Below are positions 29,797-38,900 of a DNA stretch of 64,000 bases, piece after piece. Source of the stretch: Achromobacter xylosoxidans (GTDB taxonomy: Bacteria; Pseudomonadota; Gammaproteobacteria; Burkholderiales; Burkholderiaceae_B). Location: the NCBI RefSeq assembly GCF_001457475.1, contig NZ_LN831029.1:5456001-5520000 (forward strand), read 5' to 3'. The notes under the pieces are model-generated. The model was not told the origin of the DNA, searched no databases, and saw only the letters and a program-made list of their open reading frames with translations. Each line of letters begins with the position of its first letter. Within the stretch, counting starts at the first letter, position 1. Both the position numbers and the translations under genes were made by a program.

Positions 29797-30822
29797 ATGC
29801 AGACCGCCTACATTCCCGTTCCCAAGCCGTCCCGGCCGCAACCCGCGTCCGCGTGGAGCAGCGCCGCCGTGATGGAGCTCTACGACTTGCCGTTCATGGA
29901 CCTGGTGTATCGCGCCCAGCAGACGCACCGCGCCCATTTCGATCCCAACGGCATCCAGCTGTCGAGCCTGCTGTCGATCAAGACCGGCGGCTGTCCCGAG
30001 GACTGCGGCTACTGCTCGCAGTCGTCGCGCTACGACACCGGCCTGGAAGCCGAAAAGCTGATGCCGCTGGACGAGGTGCTGGCGGCGGCGCGCGCCGCGC
30101 AGGCCGGCGGCGCGCAGCGCTTCTGCATGGGCGCGGCCTGGCGCAGCCCCAAGCCGCATCACCTGGAGGCCGTGGCCGAGATGGTCAGCGCGGTCAAGGC
30201 GCTGGGCCTGGAGACCTGCGTCACGCTGGGCATGCTGCGCGAGGGCCAGGCCGAACAGCTCAAGGACGCCGGCCTGGACTACTACAACCACAACCTGGAC
30301 ACCGCGCCCGAGTTCTACGGCAAGGTCGTCACCACCCGCACCTACCAGGACCGCCTGGACACCCTGGAACGGGTGCGCGGCGCCGGCATCAACGTCTGCT
30401 GCGGCGGCATCGTCGGCATGGGCGAATCGCGCCAGGAGCGCGCCGGCCTGATCGCGCAACTGGCCAACATGGAGCCCTACCCCGAATCGGTGCCGATCAA
30501 CAACCTGATGCGGGTGGAAGGCACGCCACTGGCCGACGCCGAGCCGCTCGACCCGTTCGAGTTCGTGCGCACCATCGCGGTGGCCCGCATCACCATGCCG
30601 CGCGCCATGGTGCGCCTGTCGGCCGGGCGCGAAGCCATGGACGACGCCATGCAGGCGCTGTGCTTCATGGCCGGCGCCAATTCGATGTTCTACGGCGACG
30701 TGCTGCTGACCACCGGCAACCCGCGCATGGAGGCGGACCAGCGCCTGCTGCAACGCCTGGGCATGCGCATCGACGCCGGCCAGCACGCGCACCACCACGC
30801 GCGCCAGGACATCTCGGCGTGA
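29797..30822 (+). CDS. bioB: Biotin synthase
   Basis: This radical-SAM enzyme inserts sulfur into dethiobiotin. The 341 residues hold the CxxxCxxC cluster site CPEDCGYC (Cys66, Cys70, Cys73) and downstream [24 protein letters not shown] and [15 protein letters not shown]. The C-terminus has an unusual HAHHHARQ histidine cluster. GGAG precedes the ATG at 29797. Its stop overlaps the GTG of the next gene, a membrane transporter. No other bio genes are in the window. Confidence 0.95.
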   Translation: MQTAYIPVPKPSRPQPASAWSSAAVMELYDLPFMDLVYRAQQTHRAHFDPNGIQLSSLLSIKTGGCPEDCGYCSQSSRYDTGLEAEKLMPLDEVLAAARAAQAGGAQRFCMGAAWRSPKPHHLEAVAEMVSAVKALGLETCVTLGMLREGQAEQLKDAGLDYYNHNLDTAPEFYGKVVTTRTYQDRLDTLERVRGAGINVCCGGIVGMGESRQERAGLIAQLANMEPYPESVPINNLMRVEGTPLADAEPLDPFEFVRTIAVARITMPRAMVRLSAGREAMDDAMQALCFMAGANSMFYGDVLLTTGNPRMEADQRLLQRLGMRIDAGQHAHHHARQDISA

Positions 30823-31706
30823 CGCTGGCGCCCGGCCTGTCCTACCTGCTGGCCAGCGTCGCCTGCAGCGTCGCCGTGGCGGCGATGCTGAAGCTGGCGC
30901 GGCGCTGGCAGCTGGACGTGCGCCAGGCCATCATGGTGAACCACGCGGTCGCCGCCCTGCTCTGCTGGGTCGTGCTGCGGCCGGATCCGGCCGCGTTGCT
31001 GACGCCGCAGACGCCGTGGGCCGTGCTGCTGGCGCTGGGCCTGTTGCTGCCGAGCGGCTTCATGGCGATGGCGCTGGCGGTGCGCCATGCCGGCGTGGTG
31101 CGCAGCGACGCGGCCCAGCGGCTGTCCTTGTTCATTCCCCTGCTGGCGGCGTTCCTGCTGTTCGGCGAGCCGGTCAGCGGCCGCAAGCTGGGCGCCATCG
31201 CGCTGGCCTTCGCCGCGCTGTTCTGCCTGCTGCGCCGGCCCGCCGCCACGGGCGCGGCGGCCCCGGGCGCGATGGACGCCGCGCAACGCCGCGCGCTGTG
31301 GCTGTGGCCGCTGGCGGTGTGGGTGGCCTACGGCGTGGTGGATATCCTGTTCAAGCAGATGGCGCGCGCCGGCACCGCGTTCGCCGGCGGCCTGTTGCTG
31401 GCGTTCGCGCTGTCCAGCGCGCTGATGCTGGCCTACCTGCTGTGGCGCCGCGCGCGCTGGGCGCCGCGCCACCTGGCGGCCGGCGTGGCGCTGGGCGCGG
31501 TGAATTTCGGCAACATCATCACCTACATCCGCGCGCACCAGGCGCTGCCGGAGCACCCCGCGCTGGTGTTCGCGTCCATGAACATGGGCGTGATCACGCT
31601 GGGCACGCTGGTCGGAACGCTGGTGTTCCGCGAGCCGCTGACGCGCCTGAATGGCCTCGGCCTGGCCCTGGCGCTGGCGGCCATCGTGCTGATGGCGCCC
31701 TGGTGA
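30819..31706 (+). CDS. EamA/DMT-type transporter
   Basis: The 295-residue membrane protein has about ten predicted helices in two repeats, as in the drug/metabolite transporter superfamily (first repeat about 5-140 with [20 protein letters not shown]; second about 155-295 with [16 protein letters not shown]). The start is a GTG that overlaps the bioB stop (GTGA), so translation is coupled. That could suggest biotin or precursor transport, but the linkage may be incidental and substrate cannot be read from sequence. Confidence 0.8.
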   Translation: MTLAPGLSYLLASVACSVAVAAMLKLARRWQLDVRQAIMVNHAVAALLCWVVLRPDPAALLTPQTPWAVLLALGLLLPSGFMAMALAVRHAGVVRSDAAQRLSLFIPLLAAFLLFGEPVSGRKLGAIALAFAALFCLLRRPAATGAAAPGAMDAAQRRALWLWPLAVWVAYGVVDILFKQMARAGTAFAGGLLLAFALSSALMLAYLLWRRARWAPRHLAAGVALGAVNFGNIITYIRAHQALPEHPALVFASMNMGVITLGTLVGTLVFREPLTRLNGLGLALALAAIVLMAPW

Positions 31707-31719
31707 ATCGCGGCGGCTG

Positions 31720-33123
31720 TCAGGTGCCGGTGCGGGCCTGGCGCTCGGGCTCGGCGGGTTCATCCCGCGGCGCCTCGGCCGCCTCGGTCGCCCCGCCAGG
31801 CGGGTCCACGGCGCCCGCGCCTTCCACCGGCGGCGTGGCGGGCGCGGCGGCCGGATCGGGCTGCACCATTTCGATGCTGATATCGTTTTCGACGTCGACC
31901 CGCGGATCGAGCACGGCCGCGGCCGGCGAGCTCTGCAGGGTGTCCGGCATCGGCACGAAGTGGACCGGCGCCTCGTCGACCTGGTGCGCGCCGGTGACGC
32001 GCGTGGGCCGCACCTGCCAGACCAGGATCAGGGCGCAGGCCGAGATGAAGACGTAATACATGCTGTGGCCGGCCAGCGACATCAGCACGCCGGCGATCAT
32101 CGGGCCGACACAGGCGCCCACGCCGTAGGTCATGAGCAGCACGGCCGACAGGCTGACGCGGCGCTCGGATTCGACGTGGTCGTTGGCGAAGGCGGCGCCC
32201 AGGGGATACAGGGTGAACTGCAGGATGCCGAAGGCGCACGACAGCAGCACCAGCGCCCAGAACGGCAGCGTCAGCCAGCCCCACATGACGACCGGCAGCA
32301 ATACCAGCAGCAATGCGTTGAAGCGGATCAGGCCGGCGCGGTTGATGCGATCGGACAGCCAGCCCATGGGCCATTGCGACAACAGCCCGGCGGTGACGGC
32401 GGCGGCCACGAAGATGGCGGCCTGCGAGGTGGTCATGCCGTGCTTGGCGCCGTAGACGGCGGCCAGGCCGTAGAAGGCGCCCGACAGGTTGCCGGCGACG
32501 AACAGCACCGTCATGGACAGCGGCACGCGCCGCATGAAGAAGCGGATGTCGAGCGCGGCGGGCAGCGGCGTGGGCGGGTGCGAACGCGCGGTGACGGCGA
32601 TCGGCACCAGGCACAGCACCAGGCACATGGCCACCAGGGTCAGCGGCCGCAGGTCGAGCGTGGCGTAGGCCGTCAGGGCCAGTTGCCCCAGCACGGTTCC
32701 CAGGCCGGACACCACCATGTAGACGGAGAACACGCGCCCGCGCTGATGGTTTTCGGTTTGTTCATTGAGCCAGCTCTCGATGACCATGAATTCGGTCACC
32801 ATGACGATGCCCGAGATGACACGGAACACCAGCCACAGCGGCATGGAATCGACCAGCGTCTGCGCCAGGATCATGCTGGTGGCGACGGCGGCACAGGCGA
32901 CGAAGGCGCGGATGTGGCCGACGCGGATGATGAGTTTGTGGCCCAGCCGCGCGCCGCACACCAGGCCCAGGTAGTAACCGGCGATCAACGCGCCGATCCA
33001 GATCTCGCTGACGGACTGCGCGGTCAGCCTCAACCCCATGTAGGTGTTGAACAGGCCGGTGCCGATGAGCATCAGCAGGGTCGCGACATACAGCGACGAG
33101 AAAGAAGAGAGGGTTGCAAGCAT
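31720..33123 (-). CDS. MFS transporter with long acidic, A/P-rich tail
   Basis: The 467-residue protein has twelve hydrophobic segments to about residue 385, with the MFS loop pattern GARLGHKLIIRVG after helix 2 and GWLSDRINRAG in the middle. It resembles the YcaD-like branch of small-solute exporters. The last 80 residues are a soluble tail rich in Ala, Pro, Glu and Asp. The ATG at 33123 is preferred over an upstream extension. It converges on the DMT transporter with 13 bp between the stops. Confidence 0.82.
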   Translation of the reverse strand: MLATLSSFSSLYVATLLMLIGTGLFNTYMGLRLTAQSVSEIWIGALIAGYYLGLVCGARLGHKLIIRVGHIRAFVACAAVATSMILAQTLVDSMPLWLVFRVISGIVMVTEFMVIESWLNEQTENHQRGRVFSVYMVVSGLGTVLGQLALTAYATLDLRPLTLVAMCLVLCLVPIAVTARSHPPTPLPAALDIRFFMRRVPLSMTVLFVAGNLSGAFYGLAAVYGAKHGMTTSQAAIFVAAAVTAGLLSQWPMGWLSDRINRAGLIRFNALLLVLLPVVMWGWLTLPFWALVLLSCAFGILQFTLYPLGAAFANDHVESERRVSLSAVLLMTYGVGACVGPMIAGVLMSLAGHSMYYVFISACALILVWQVRPTRVTGAHQVDEAPVHFVPMPDTLQSSPAAAVLDPRVDVENDISIEMVQPDPAAAPATPPVEGAGAVDPPGGATEAAEAPRDEPAEPERQARTGT

Positions 33124-33211
33124 GGCGTCTGGCTGCCCCTGCCGGGGGGAGCGACGCGGGCCGCCTGGGCGGCCCGCGCATTGAGCGATGAAACAGTAAC
33201 TGCGCGGGGAA

Positions 33212-33715
33212 TCAGACTTGCGACAGCAGGGTCGCGGCGTCGCTGACTTCGAATTTGCCGGGGCCTTCGACATTCAGCTGCTTGACCACGCCGTCGACGA
33301 TCAAGGCCGAGTAGCGCTGCGAGCGCACGCCCATGCCGCGCTGGATCAGGTCCAGCTCCAGGCCCAGGGCCTTGGTCCACAGGGCGGAACCGTCGGCCAG
33401 CATGCGGACCTTGCCGCCGGTCTTCTGTTCGCGGCCCCAGGCGCCCATGACGAAGGCGTCGTTGACCGACACGCACCAGATTTCATCCACGCCCTTGGCC
33501 TTGAGGGCCGCGGCCTGCTCGACGTAGCCCGGCAGGTGCTTGGCCGAGCAGGTCGGCGTGAAGGCGCCGGGCAGCGCGAACAGGGCGATGGTCTTGCCGC
33601 GGGTCAGGTCGGCGACCTGGAAGGCGTTGGGGCCGAGCGAGCAGCCTTCGCTTTCGGTTTCGATGAATTCGGTCAGGGTGCCATCGGGCACGCGATCGCC
33701 GACTTTGATGCTCAT
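33212..33715 (-). CDS. Peroxiredoxin (Prx5-type)
   Basis: This 167-residue thiol peroxidase has the peroxidatic cysteine Cys56 in PGAFTPTCSAKHLPGY, the Prx5/hybrid-type signature. Other matches are CVSVNDAFVMGAWG and DLIQRGMGVRSQRY with the conserved catalytic Arg. It begins MSIKVGDRVPD at 33715 after GGAG. A glutaredoxin domain is absent, so it needs an external reductant. It is 88 bp upstream of the MFS gene on the same strand and may be co-transcribed. Confidence 0.9.
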   Translation of the reverse strand: MSIKVGDRVPDGTLTEFIETESEGCSLGPNAFQVADLTRGKTIALFALPGAFTPTCSAKHLPGYVEQAAALKAKGVDEIWCVSVNDAFVMGAWGREQKTGGKVRMLADGSALWTKALGLELDLIQRGMGVRSQRYSALIVDGVVKQLNVEGPGKFEVSDAATLLSQV

Positions 33716-33944
33716 GGGAGGATCTCCAGTGTTGGGGCGTTGCATTGGGGCGGACGTGCCCCACAGCCCTCATCATAGTTCGTGTCTGTTGCGCTTGCTG
33801 GCCCGGCGGACAGATCGGGAAAGAAACCCGCACAGTCTGAAACGACTCCACACGCGGGGCGGCGCGGGGATCATTGCCATAATGTGGGCGTGATCAATGC
33901 CCGGGCGCGATGGCCGCGCGCGGGCGCTTTGCGGAGATGAACCG

Positions 33945-34370
33945 ATGCGCAAGATGTTGATCGGCCTGGCCTTTACGATGGCCGCGGCCGCCCCGGCCTG
34001 GGCCGCGCCCGACGCGGCAGAGCAGGCCCAGTTCGAATCGTTCGTGGTGGCGGCGGGCGCCTCCAACGGCGCGGCCCGTTCCTGCGGGGCGTCCGAACCC
34101 GACCTGGCGCAGCACCAGGCGACCTCGCGCAAGAACCTGGAGCGGTATGCCAAGGAATACGGATTTTCCGCGGCGGGGTATGACGGGCTCTATCAGAAGG
34201 GGCTGGCGGATGGGACGCGGATGATGGAGGAGATGAAGCGGTCGGGCGTCGACGGGTGCCGGGGGGTGCTGGGGAGTTTTCAGAATGAGCGGGTGATTTC
34301 TTATGAGGATATGAAGGCGGCGTTGGCTGAGGTTAGTGATGGGTTGCCGGGGGAGAGTGCGGAGAAGTGA
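33945..34370 (+). CDS. Small secreted protein of unknown function
   Basis: The 141-residue product has a signal peptide (MRKMLIGLAFTMAAAAPAWA, cleavage about residue 20) and a mature part with two cysteines, one in ARSCGASEPDL and one in GVDGCRGVLGS, which could form a disulfide. No family was recognised. GGAG precedes the ATG. Codon use changes abruptly about halfway: the first half uses GGC, GCC and CTG like its neighbours, whereas from about 34150 it is rich in GGG, GAT, TAT, TTT and AAT. The stop codon lies inside the loop of its own terminator. Confidence 0.7.
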   Translation: MRKMLIGLAFTMAAAAPAWAAPDAAEQAQFESFVVAAGASNGAARSCGASEPDLAQHQATSRKNLERYAKEYGFSAAGYDGLYQKGLADGTRMMEEMKRSGVDGCRGVLGSFQNERVISYEDMKAALAEVSDGLPGESAEK

Positions 34371-34390
34371 ATTCTCTGCGGTTTTTTTTT
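34359..34390 (+). terminator. Intrinsic terminator overlapping the stop codon of the secreted-protein gene
   Basis: GCGGAGAA and TTCTCTGC form an 8-bp stem (one G-T pair) around the TGA at 34368-34370. It is followed after two G residues by nine T residues. Confidence 0.75.
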
Positions 34391-34412
34391 GCTGGCGGGG
34401 GATTGAGTTCTT

Positions 34413-34583
34413 GAGCCGCCCGGCGGGACGGCGGCAGGCGGGGGCGGGGCTACGATTGCGGTCCGGAGCGTTCGCTCCGGACTGCCCCATCCTCATCCTC
34501 GTCCTCGCCTTCGGCGACTCCTTCGGATTCCGTCGGGCGCATCTACACGCCCCGCCCCCGCCTGCCGCCGTCCCGCCGGGCTC
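34413..34583. repeat. Long inverted-repeat element
   Basis: Two perfectly complementary 32-nt arms (34419-34450 and 34549-34580) enclose a 98-nt centre; beyond them the pairing continues through GAGCC/GGCTC with a three-base interruption. The centre has its own hairpin, GTCCGGAGCG facing CGCTCCGGAC (34461-34482), and small dyads such as CGCC-TTC-GGCG. It has no coding capacity. It may be a miniature non-autonomous mobile element or a structured RNA. Confidence 0.7.
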
Positions 34584-34682
34584 AGGATGTCTTGGTTTCC
34601 GCATTGTTGGGGCGAGGTGGGTGCTTGGCATGCTTGGCCGCATCTACGGGGGGCGGAGGAATTTGCGGGGCCCGCCAAAGCC

Positions 34683-34704
34683 GGCCGCGCGGGCGGCCTT
34701 TTTT
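34683..34704 (+). terminator. Terminator-like hairpin in the gene-free region
   Basis: GGCCGC-GCGG-GCGGCC is followed by six T residues. No gene clearly ends here, so it may stop a transcript that starts inside the inverted-repeat region or reads through from the left. Confidence 0.5.
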
Positions 34705-34998
34705 GGCTTACGCGGGGTCTTGCAGTTCAGGATGAACGCTGCGCGTGTGCGTGCGACATGAGCGTTTGGAAACGGAATCTGGAGTGTCGGGATTGGCGTC
34801 CAACGGATAGCCGCAGGCCGCCCGTCAACGACGTTGCAGCCACCTTCCCTCCTCTCCACCCGCGCGCAGCGCCGCTCTCACGACGCACCGCCAAAGCGTA
34901 TGCCGGGACCGGCTGCCCGCGCAGCCGGTCCCGGCGGGCAACGCAAGATCTCTCCCCTCACTCCGCCCGAGCGGCCTACGAAGAACGAGCTTCTCGCC

Positions 34999-35886
34999 TC
35001 AAGCCCCGAGCCCATTCTGCTTGAACCAGTCAAGCATCCTCTGCCAAGCCTGCTCCGCCTCGGCCTTGCGGTAACTCGGCCGGTAGTCGGCGTGGAAGGC
35101 GTGGGGGGCTTCGGGGTAGACGTCGATGCGGGAGGCCTTGGCGGCGGCGGGGCCTTTGGCGAGTTCGATGCGCATCTTGTCGACGTCGGTCTGGGGGATG
35201 CCGGCGTCCTTGCCGCCGTAGGCGCCGAGGACCGGGGCCTTGAGGTCGTTGACCAGGCTGAGGACGGATCGGGGCTTGAGTTCGGTGGGGTCGCCGGCCA
35301 GTTGGCCGTACCAGGCGGCGCCGGCCTTGAGCTTGGGGTTGTGGGCGGCGTAGAGCCAGACCTGGCGGCCGCCCCAGCAGAAGCCGAGGATGCCGAGCTT
35401 GTCGTCGCTGCCGCCGTTGGCGGCGGCCCAGGCGACGGTGGCGTCGAGATCGGCCTGCACCTGCTTGTCGGGCACTTTGCCGATGATCTCGGCCTGCAGC
35501 TTGGGGATCTCGGTGTACTTGGACGGGTCGCCCTGGCGCGCGAACAGTTCGGGCGCGATGGCCAGGTAGCCCAGATGGGCCAGGCGGCGGCAGACGTCCT
35601 GGATGTATTCGTGCACGCCGAAGATCTCGGACACCACCAGCAGCGTGGGCAGGTTCTTCTTGCCGGCCGGCGCGGCGCGGTAGGCGGGCATCTTGTCGTC
35701 GGCGACGGGAATGTCGACCTTGCCGGCGGTCAGGCCGTTGGCGTCGGTCTTGATGGCGGTCTGCGCGACGGCGGGGCCGGCGGCCAGCGAGAAGCCGGCG
35801 GCGACGGTGGTGGCGATGAAGCCGCGGCGGTCGAGCTTGAGGGGCGGCAGCAGGCTGTCGAAATGCGCGTCCTGGTCTTTCATCAT
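34999..35886 (-). CDS. Tat-exported dienelactone hydrolase-family protein
   Basis: This 295-residue alpha/beta hydrolase has a twin-arginine signal (KLDRRGFIATTVAAG, Arg20-Arg21) and a cleavage site after AVAQ (about 42). The DLH nucleophile is Cys170 in GILGFCWGGRQ, with His near the end (EAPHAFHADYRPSY) completing a Cys-Asp-His triad. Classical DLH opens dienelactones in chloroaromatic breakdown; Tat-exported versions are mostly uncharacterised. ATG at 35886 is chosen because GGAG precedes it; ATG at 35883 is equally possible. It lies 59 bp after the large AsmA-like gene. Confidence 0.87.
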   Translation of the reverse strand: MMKDQDAHFDSLLPPLKLDRRGFIATTVAAGFSLAAGPAVAQTAIKTDANGLTAGKVDIPVADDKMPAYRAAPAGKKNLPTLLVVSEIFGVHEYIQDVCRRLAHLGYLAIAPELFARQGDPSKYTEIPKLQAEIIGKVPDKQVQADLDATVAWAAANGGSDDKLGILGFCWGGRQVWLYAAHNPKLKAGAAWYGQLAGDPTELKPRSVLSLVNDLKAPVLGAYGGKDAGIPQTDVDKMRIELAKGPAAAKASRIDVYPEAPHAFHADYRPSYRKAEAEQAWQRMLDWFKQNGLGA

Positions 35887-35945
35887 GCATCTCCGGGCAA
35901 GGGACGGCCGCCGGACGCGGGCGCGTCCTGGCGAACCGCCGGGGT

Positions 35946-38900
35946 TCACTTCAGGGAGAAGTCCACGCGCGAGGGCAGGCCCTCGTCCTTGATGCCATCG
36001 GCGTCCAGTTGCGGGGCAACGATGAACACGCGATCCGCGAGTCCTTCCTGGGCTTGCAGCTTTTCGTATACCGCCTGCGCGCGCGCGTCGGCCAGTTGGC
36101 GCAACTGTTCCTCGCCGACCGGCGCCACGCTGCGCAGCATCTCCTCCATCTGCTCCGGCGGCACGGACTTGGCCATGCCGATGAAATTGCGCGGCTTGTC
36201 CTTGATGTCGGTGTCGTCGTAGACCTCTTCCAGGTACTTGGCGCGTTCGGCGCCCGAGACCTCGACGCCCGCCGGGTTCGGCTTCTTGCCGCGCGGCGCG
36301 ACGTCGCGGGCCTTGGCCAGGCGGATCTGGGCGTCGACCCAGGCCTGGCGCAGGCCGTCCAGGTCGGTCTTGGGATCGGCGCGGCCGCTCAGGTCCATCT
36401 TGAGCGCGGGGCGGTCGGCCAGGGCCTTGGTCAGGGTTTCGATGCGCTGCAGCGTGTCTTCGGTGAGCGCGGCGCTGCCGGGCGCGAATTCCACGTACGA
36501 CAGTTCCTCGCCGCCGCCGAAGGCGGACGCCAGCAGGCTGAACGGCGAGGTGACGGCCTTGACCACCAGGTTCAGCAGCACCCGCACGACGATGCCGCCG
36601 ACCGAGAACTCGGGGTCGTCGAGCGACCCGGAGATCGGCAGGTTGATGTCGATGTTGCCGCGCGAGTCCTTAAGCAGGGCCACGGCCAGCAGCACCGGCA
36701 GCTTGGTGGCGTCAGGGCTGTTGGTCTTGTCGCCGAAGGTGAGCTGGTTCAGCACCACGTGGTTGGTGGCCAGCAACGCGCGGTCCTTGATCTTGTATTC
36801 CAGGTCGACCGATAGCTTGCCGCGCTTGATCGGGTAGCCGACGTACTTGGCCGAGTAGGTGTTGAAGCGCGGCAGGTCCACGCCCTTGGCCGACGCCTTC
36901 AGGTCGAGCGACAGGTACTTGGCGAACGGCTGCACCACGCCGCTGATCGACAGGGGCGCGGTGGTGTAGACGCGGCCGGTGACCTTGACCTTGGCGGGCT
37001 GCGGGTTGGTGGACGAGACCGCCGTGATGGAGCCGTCGATATTGGACAGCTCGGCCACGTAGTTGGGCTTGACGAAGCGGTCGGTGAAGGTCATGCGGCC
37101 GCGCGTCAGGGTGACGCTGTTGAGCGAGATGTCGGGCATGCCGCCGCCCTTGGCCGCCGGCGCCGGCGGTTCGGCGCGCCGGCCGGGGGTCTGCGTATCC
37201 TGGGTGATGGAGCCGCCGGCCTGGCCTGGCGCCGCCACCAGGTCCATGACGTTCAGGCGGCCCTGGGCGTTCAGCAGGATGCGGCCGTAGAAGTCGTCGA
37301 GCGCGATGTCGCCCAGGCCGGCGGCGATCTTCTCGCCCGCCACGGCGACGTTCATGCCGGAGAACGCCAGGCGCTTCCAGTTGAGGAAGTCGTCCTTGTT
37401 GACGCGGTCCTGCAGGTCGACGTCGGTGATCTCGACGCCGCCCTTCCAGCCAGCCTTCATCGGCGCGTTGCCGTTGGCCGCGGCGAAGTCGGCGTCGCCC
37501 TTGGCGCCCAGCGTGATGGCGCGCACGGTGGCGTTCAGGCTGGAGGCGAAATACGGCGCGAACGAGGCGACGTTCAGGCCGGACAGGTCGACCGACGTCT
37601 TGACGGTCAGCGGCTGCGGCGTGAAGGCGCCCTTCAGGTCGAGCTTGCCCCCGCCCTGGATGCCGGCCGCGGCCAGCGTGAAATTGCTGGCGCCCGGGCC
37701 CATGGCGAGGCGATCGGCGGTGACGACCAGCTGCTGCAGCGCGATGTCGAGCGCCGGCTTCAGCGTTTCGTCGCGCGCCTTGAACTGGGCCAGCTCGGCG
37801 CGCACGCCGGTGGCGGATGCGTCGATGGCGCCGTTGTTGTCCAGCACGTGCACCTGCGCCGTCAGCCCGAGGCGGCCGTCCAGCAGCTGGATCGGCGACA
37901 GGCTGCGCACGGCCGGCGCGAACGGCGCCAGCGCGACGTTGCCCATGCGCAGCGCCAGTTCCAGCGACAGCGGCTGCAGCACCAGCGGGCCCTTGGCGCG
38001 GATCCAGCCGCCGTCGGTGCTGTTGTCCACGGTCAGCCAGAGATTGATGGGTTCGCCCTTGACCTGCGGCAGCGCCACGCCTTCGACGGTGACGCCCAGG
38101 CCGGTCAGGGTGTAGTCGAGCTTGCTGACGGCGTCGGTGACGTAGAGCTCGCCTTCGTGAATATTGAAGGCGTCCAGCGTCACCTTCCATTCGGCGGGCG
38201 CGGCGGGCTTGGGCGGGGCGTCGGCGGCGGGGGGCGTGCCGGCGGCGGCCGGGGCGCCGTTGGGCGCGGAGGCGGCGGGCGAGGCGGGCTGGGGCGTGGA
38301 TGCCGGGTTGCTGACGGCGGGCGCGGATGCCTGGCCGGCGGCCGGGGCGGTCGCGGGCTTGGCGGCTTGTGCGGGACTGGCCGTTGCCACGGCGGCGGGA
38401 CTCGCGGCGGGCGCGCCCTTCTCCGCCGCGGGCTTGGCGGCGGAATCCGGGGCGGCCGGCTTGGCGGCGCCGGGCTTGGCGGGAGCACCGGCGTCCACGC
38501 TTGCCGTGGCGGCGGGCGGCTTGGCGCCGCTGCCCGGCTTCGCGCCAGGCGTCGCGGCGGGCCTGGTCGCCGGCGCCGGGCCGCCCAGCTGCTTGAGCTT
38601 GTCGGCCACGTCCTGCCAGTTCAGGCGCTGGTTGCTGTAGCGCCGCGCGTAGACCTGCGGCGCCCACAGGCCGACGTCGCCCACGTAGACCTGGCGCGCG
38701 ATCGGTTCGATTTCAAGGCGGTTGATGGTCAGCGCGCTCCAGGCCGCCAGGCTTTCACCGGCGTTATCGCGCAGGTCGAACTGGCGCAGGCCCAGGTCGC
38801 CGACCACGCGGATCTTGGGCGGCGCGTCCTTGGGTTGCTCGAACACGATCTGCAGGTTCGAGTCGAGCAGCGCGCGCTCGAGCTTGAACGGCAGCGGCAT

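Larger units (their letters stand above)
34391..34998. other. 600-bp gene-free region with an inverted-repeat element
   Basis: No reading frame here looks like a real gene. The stretch contains the long inverted repeat at 34413-34583, a terminator-like hairpin at 34683-34704 and unremarkable sequence to the next stop codon at 34999. It is the largest non-coding stretch in the window. Confidence 0.7.
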
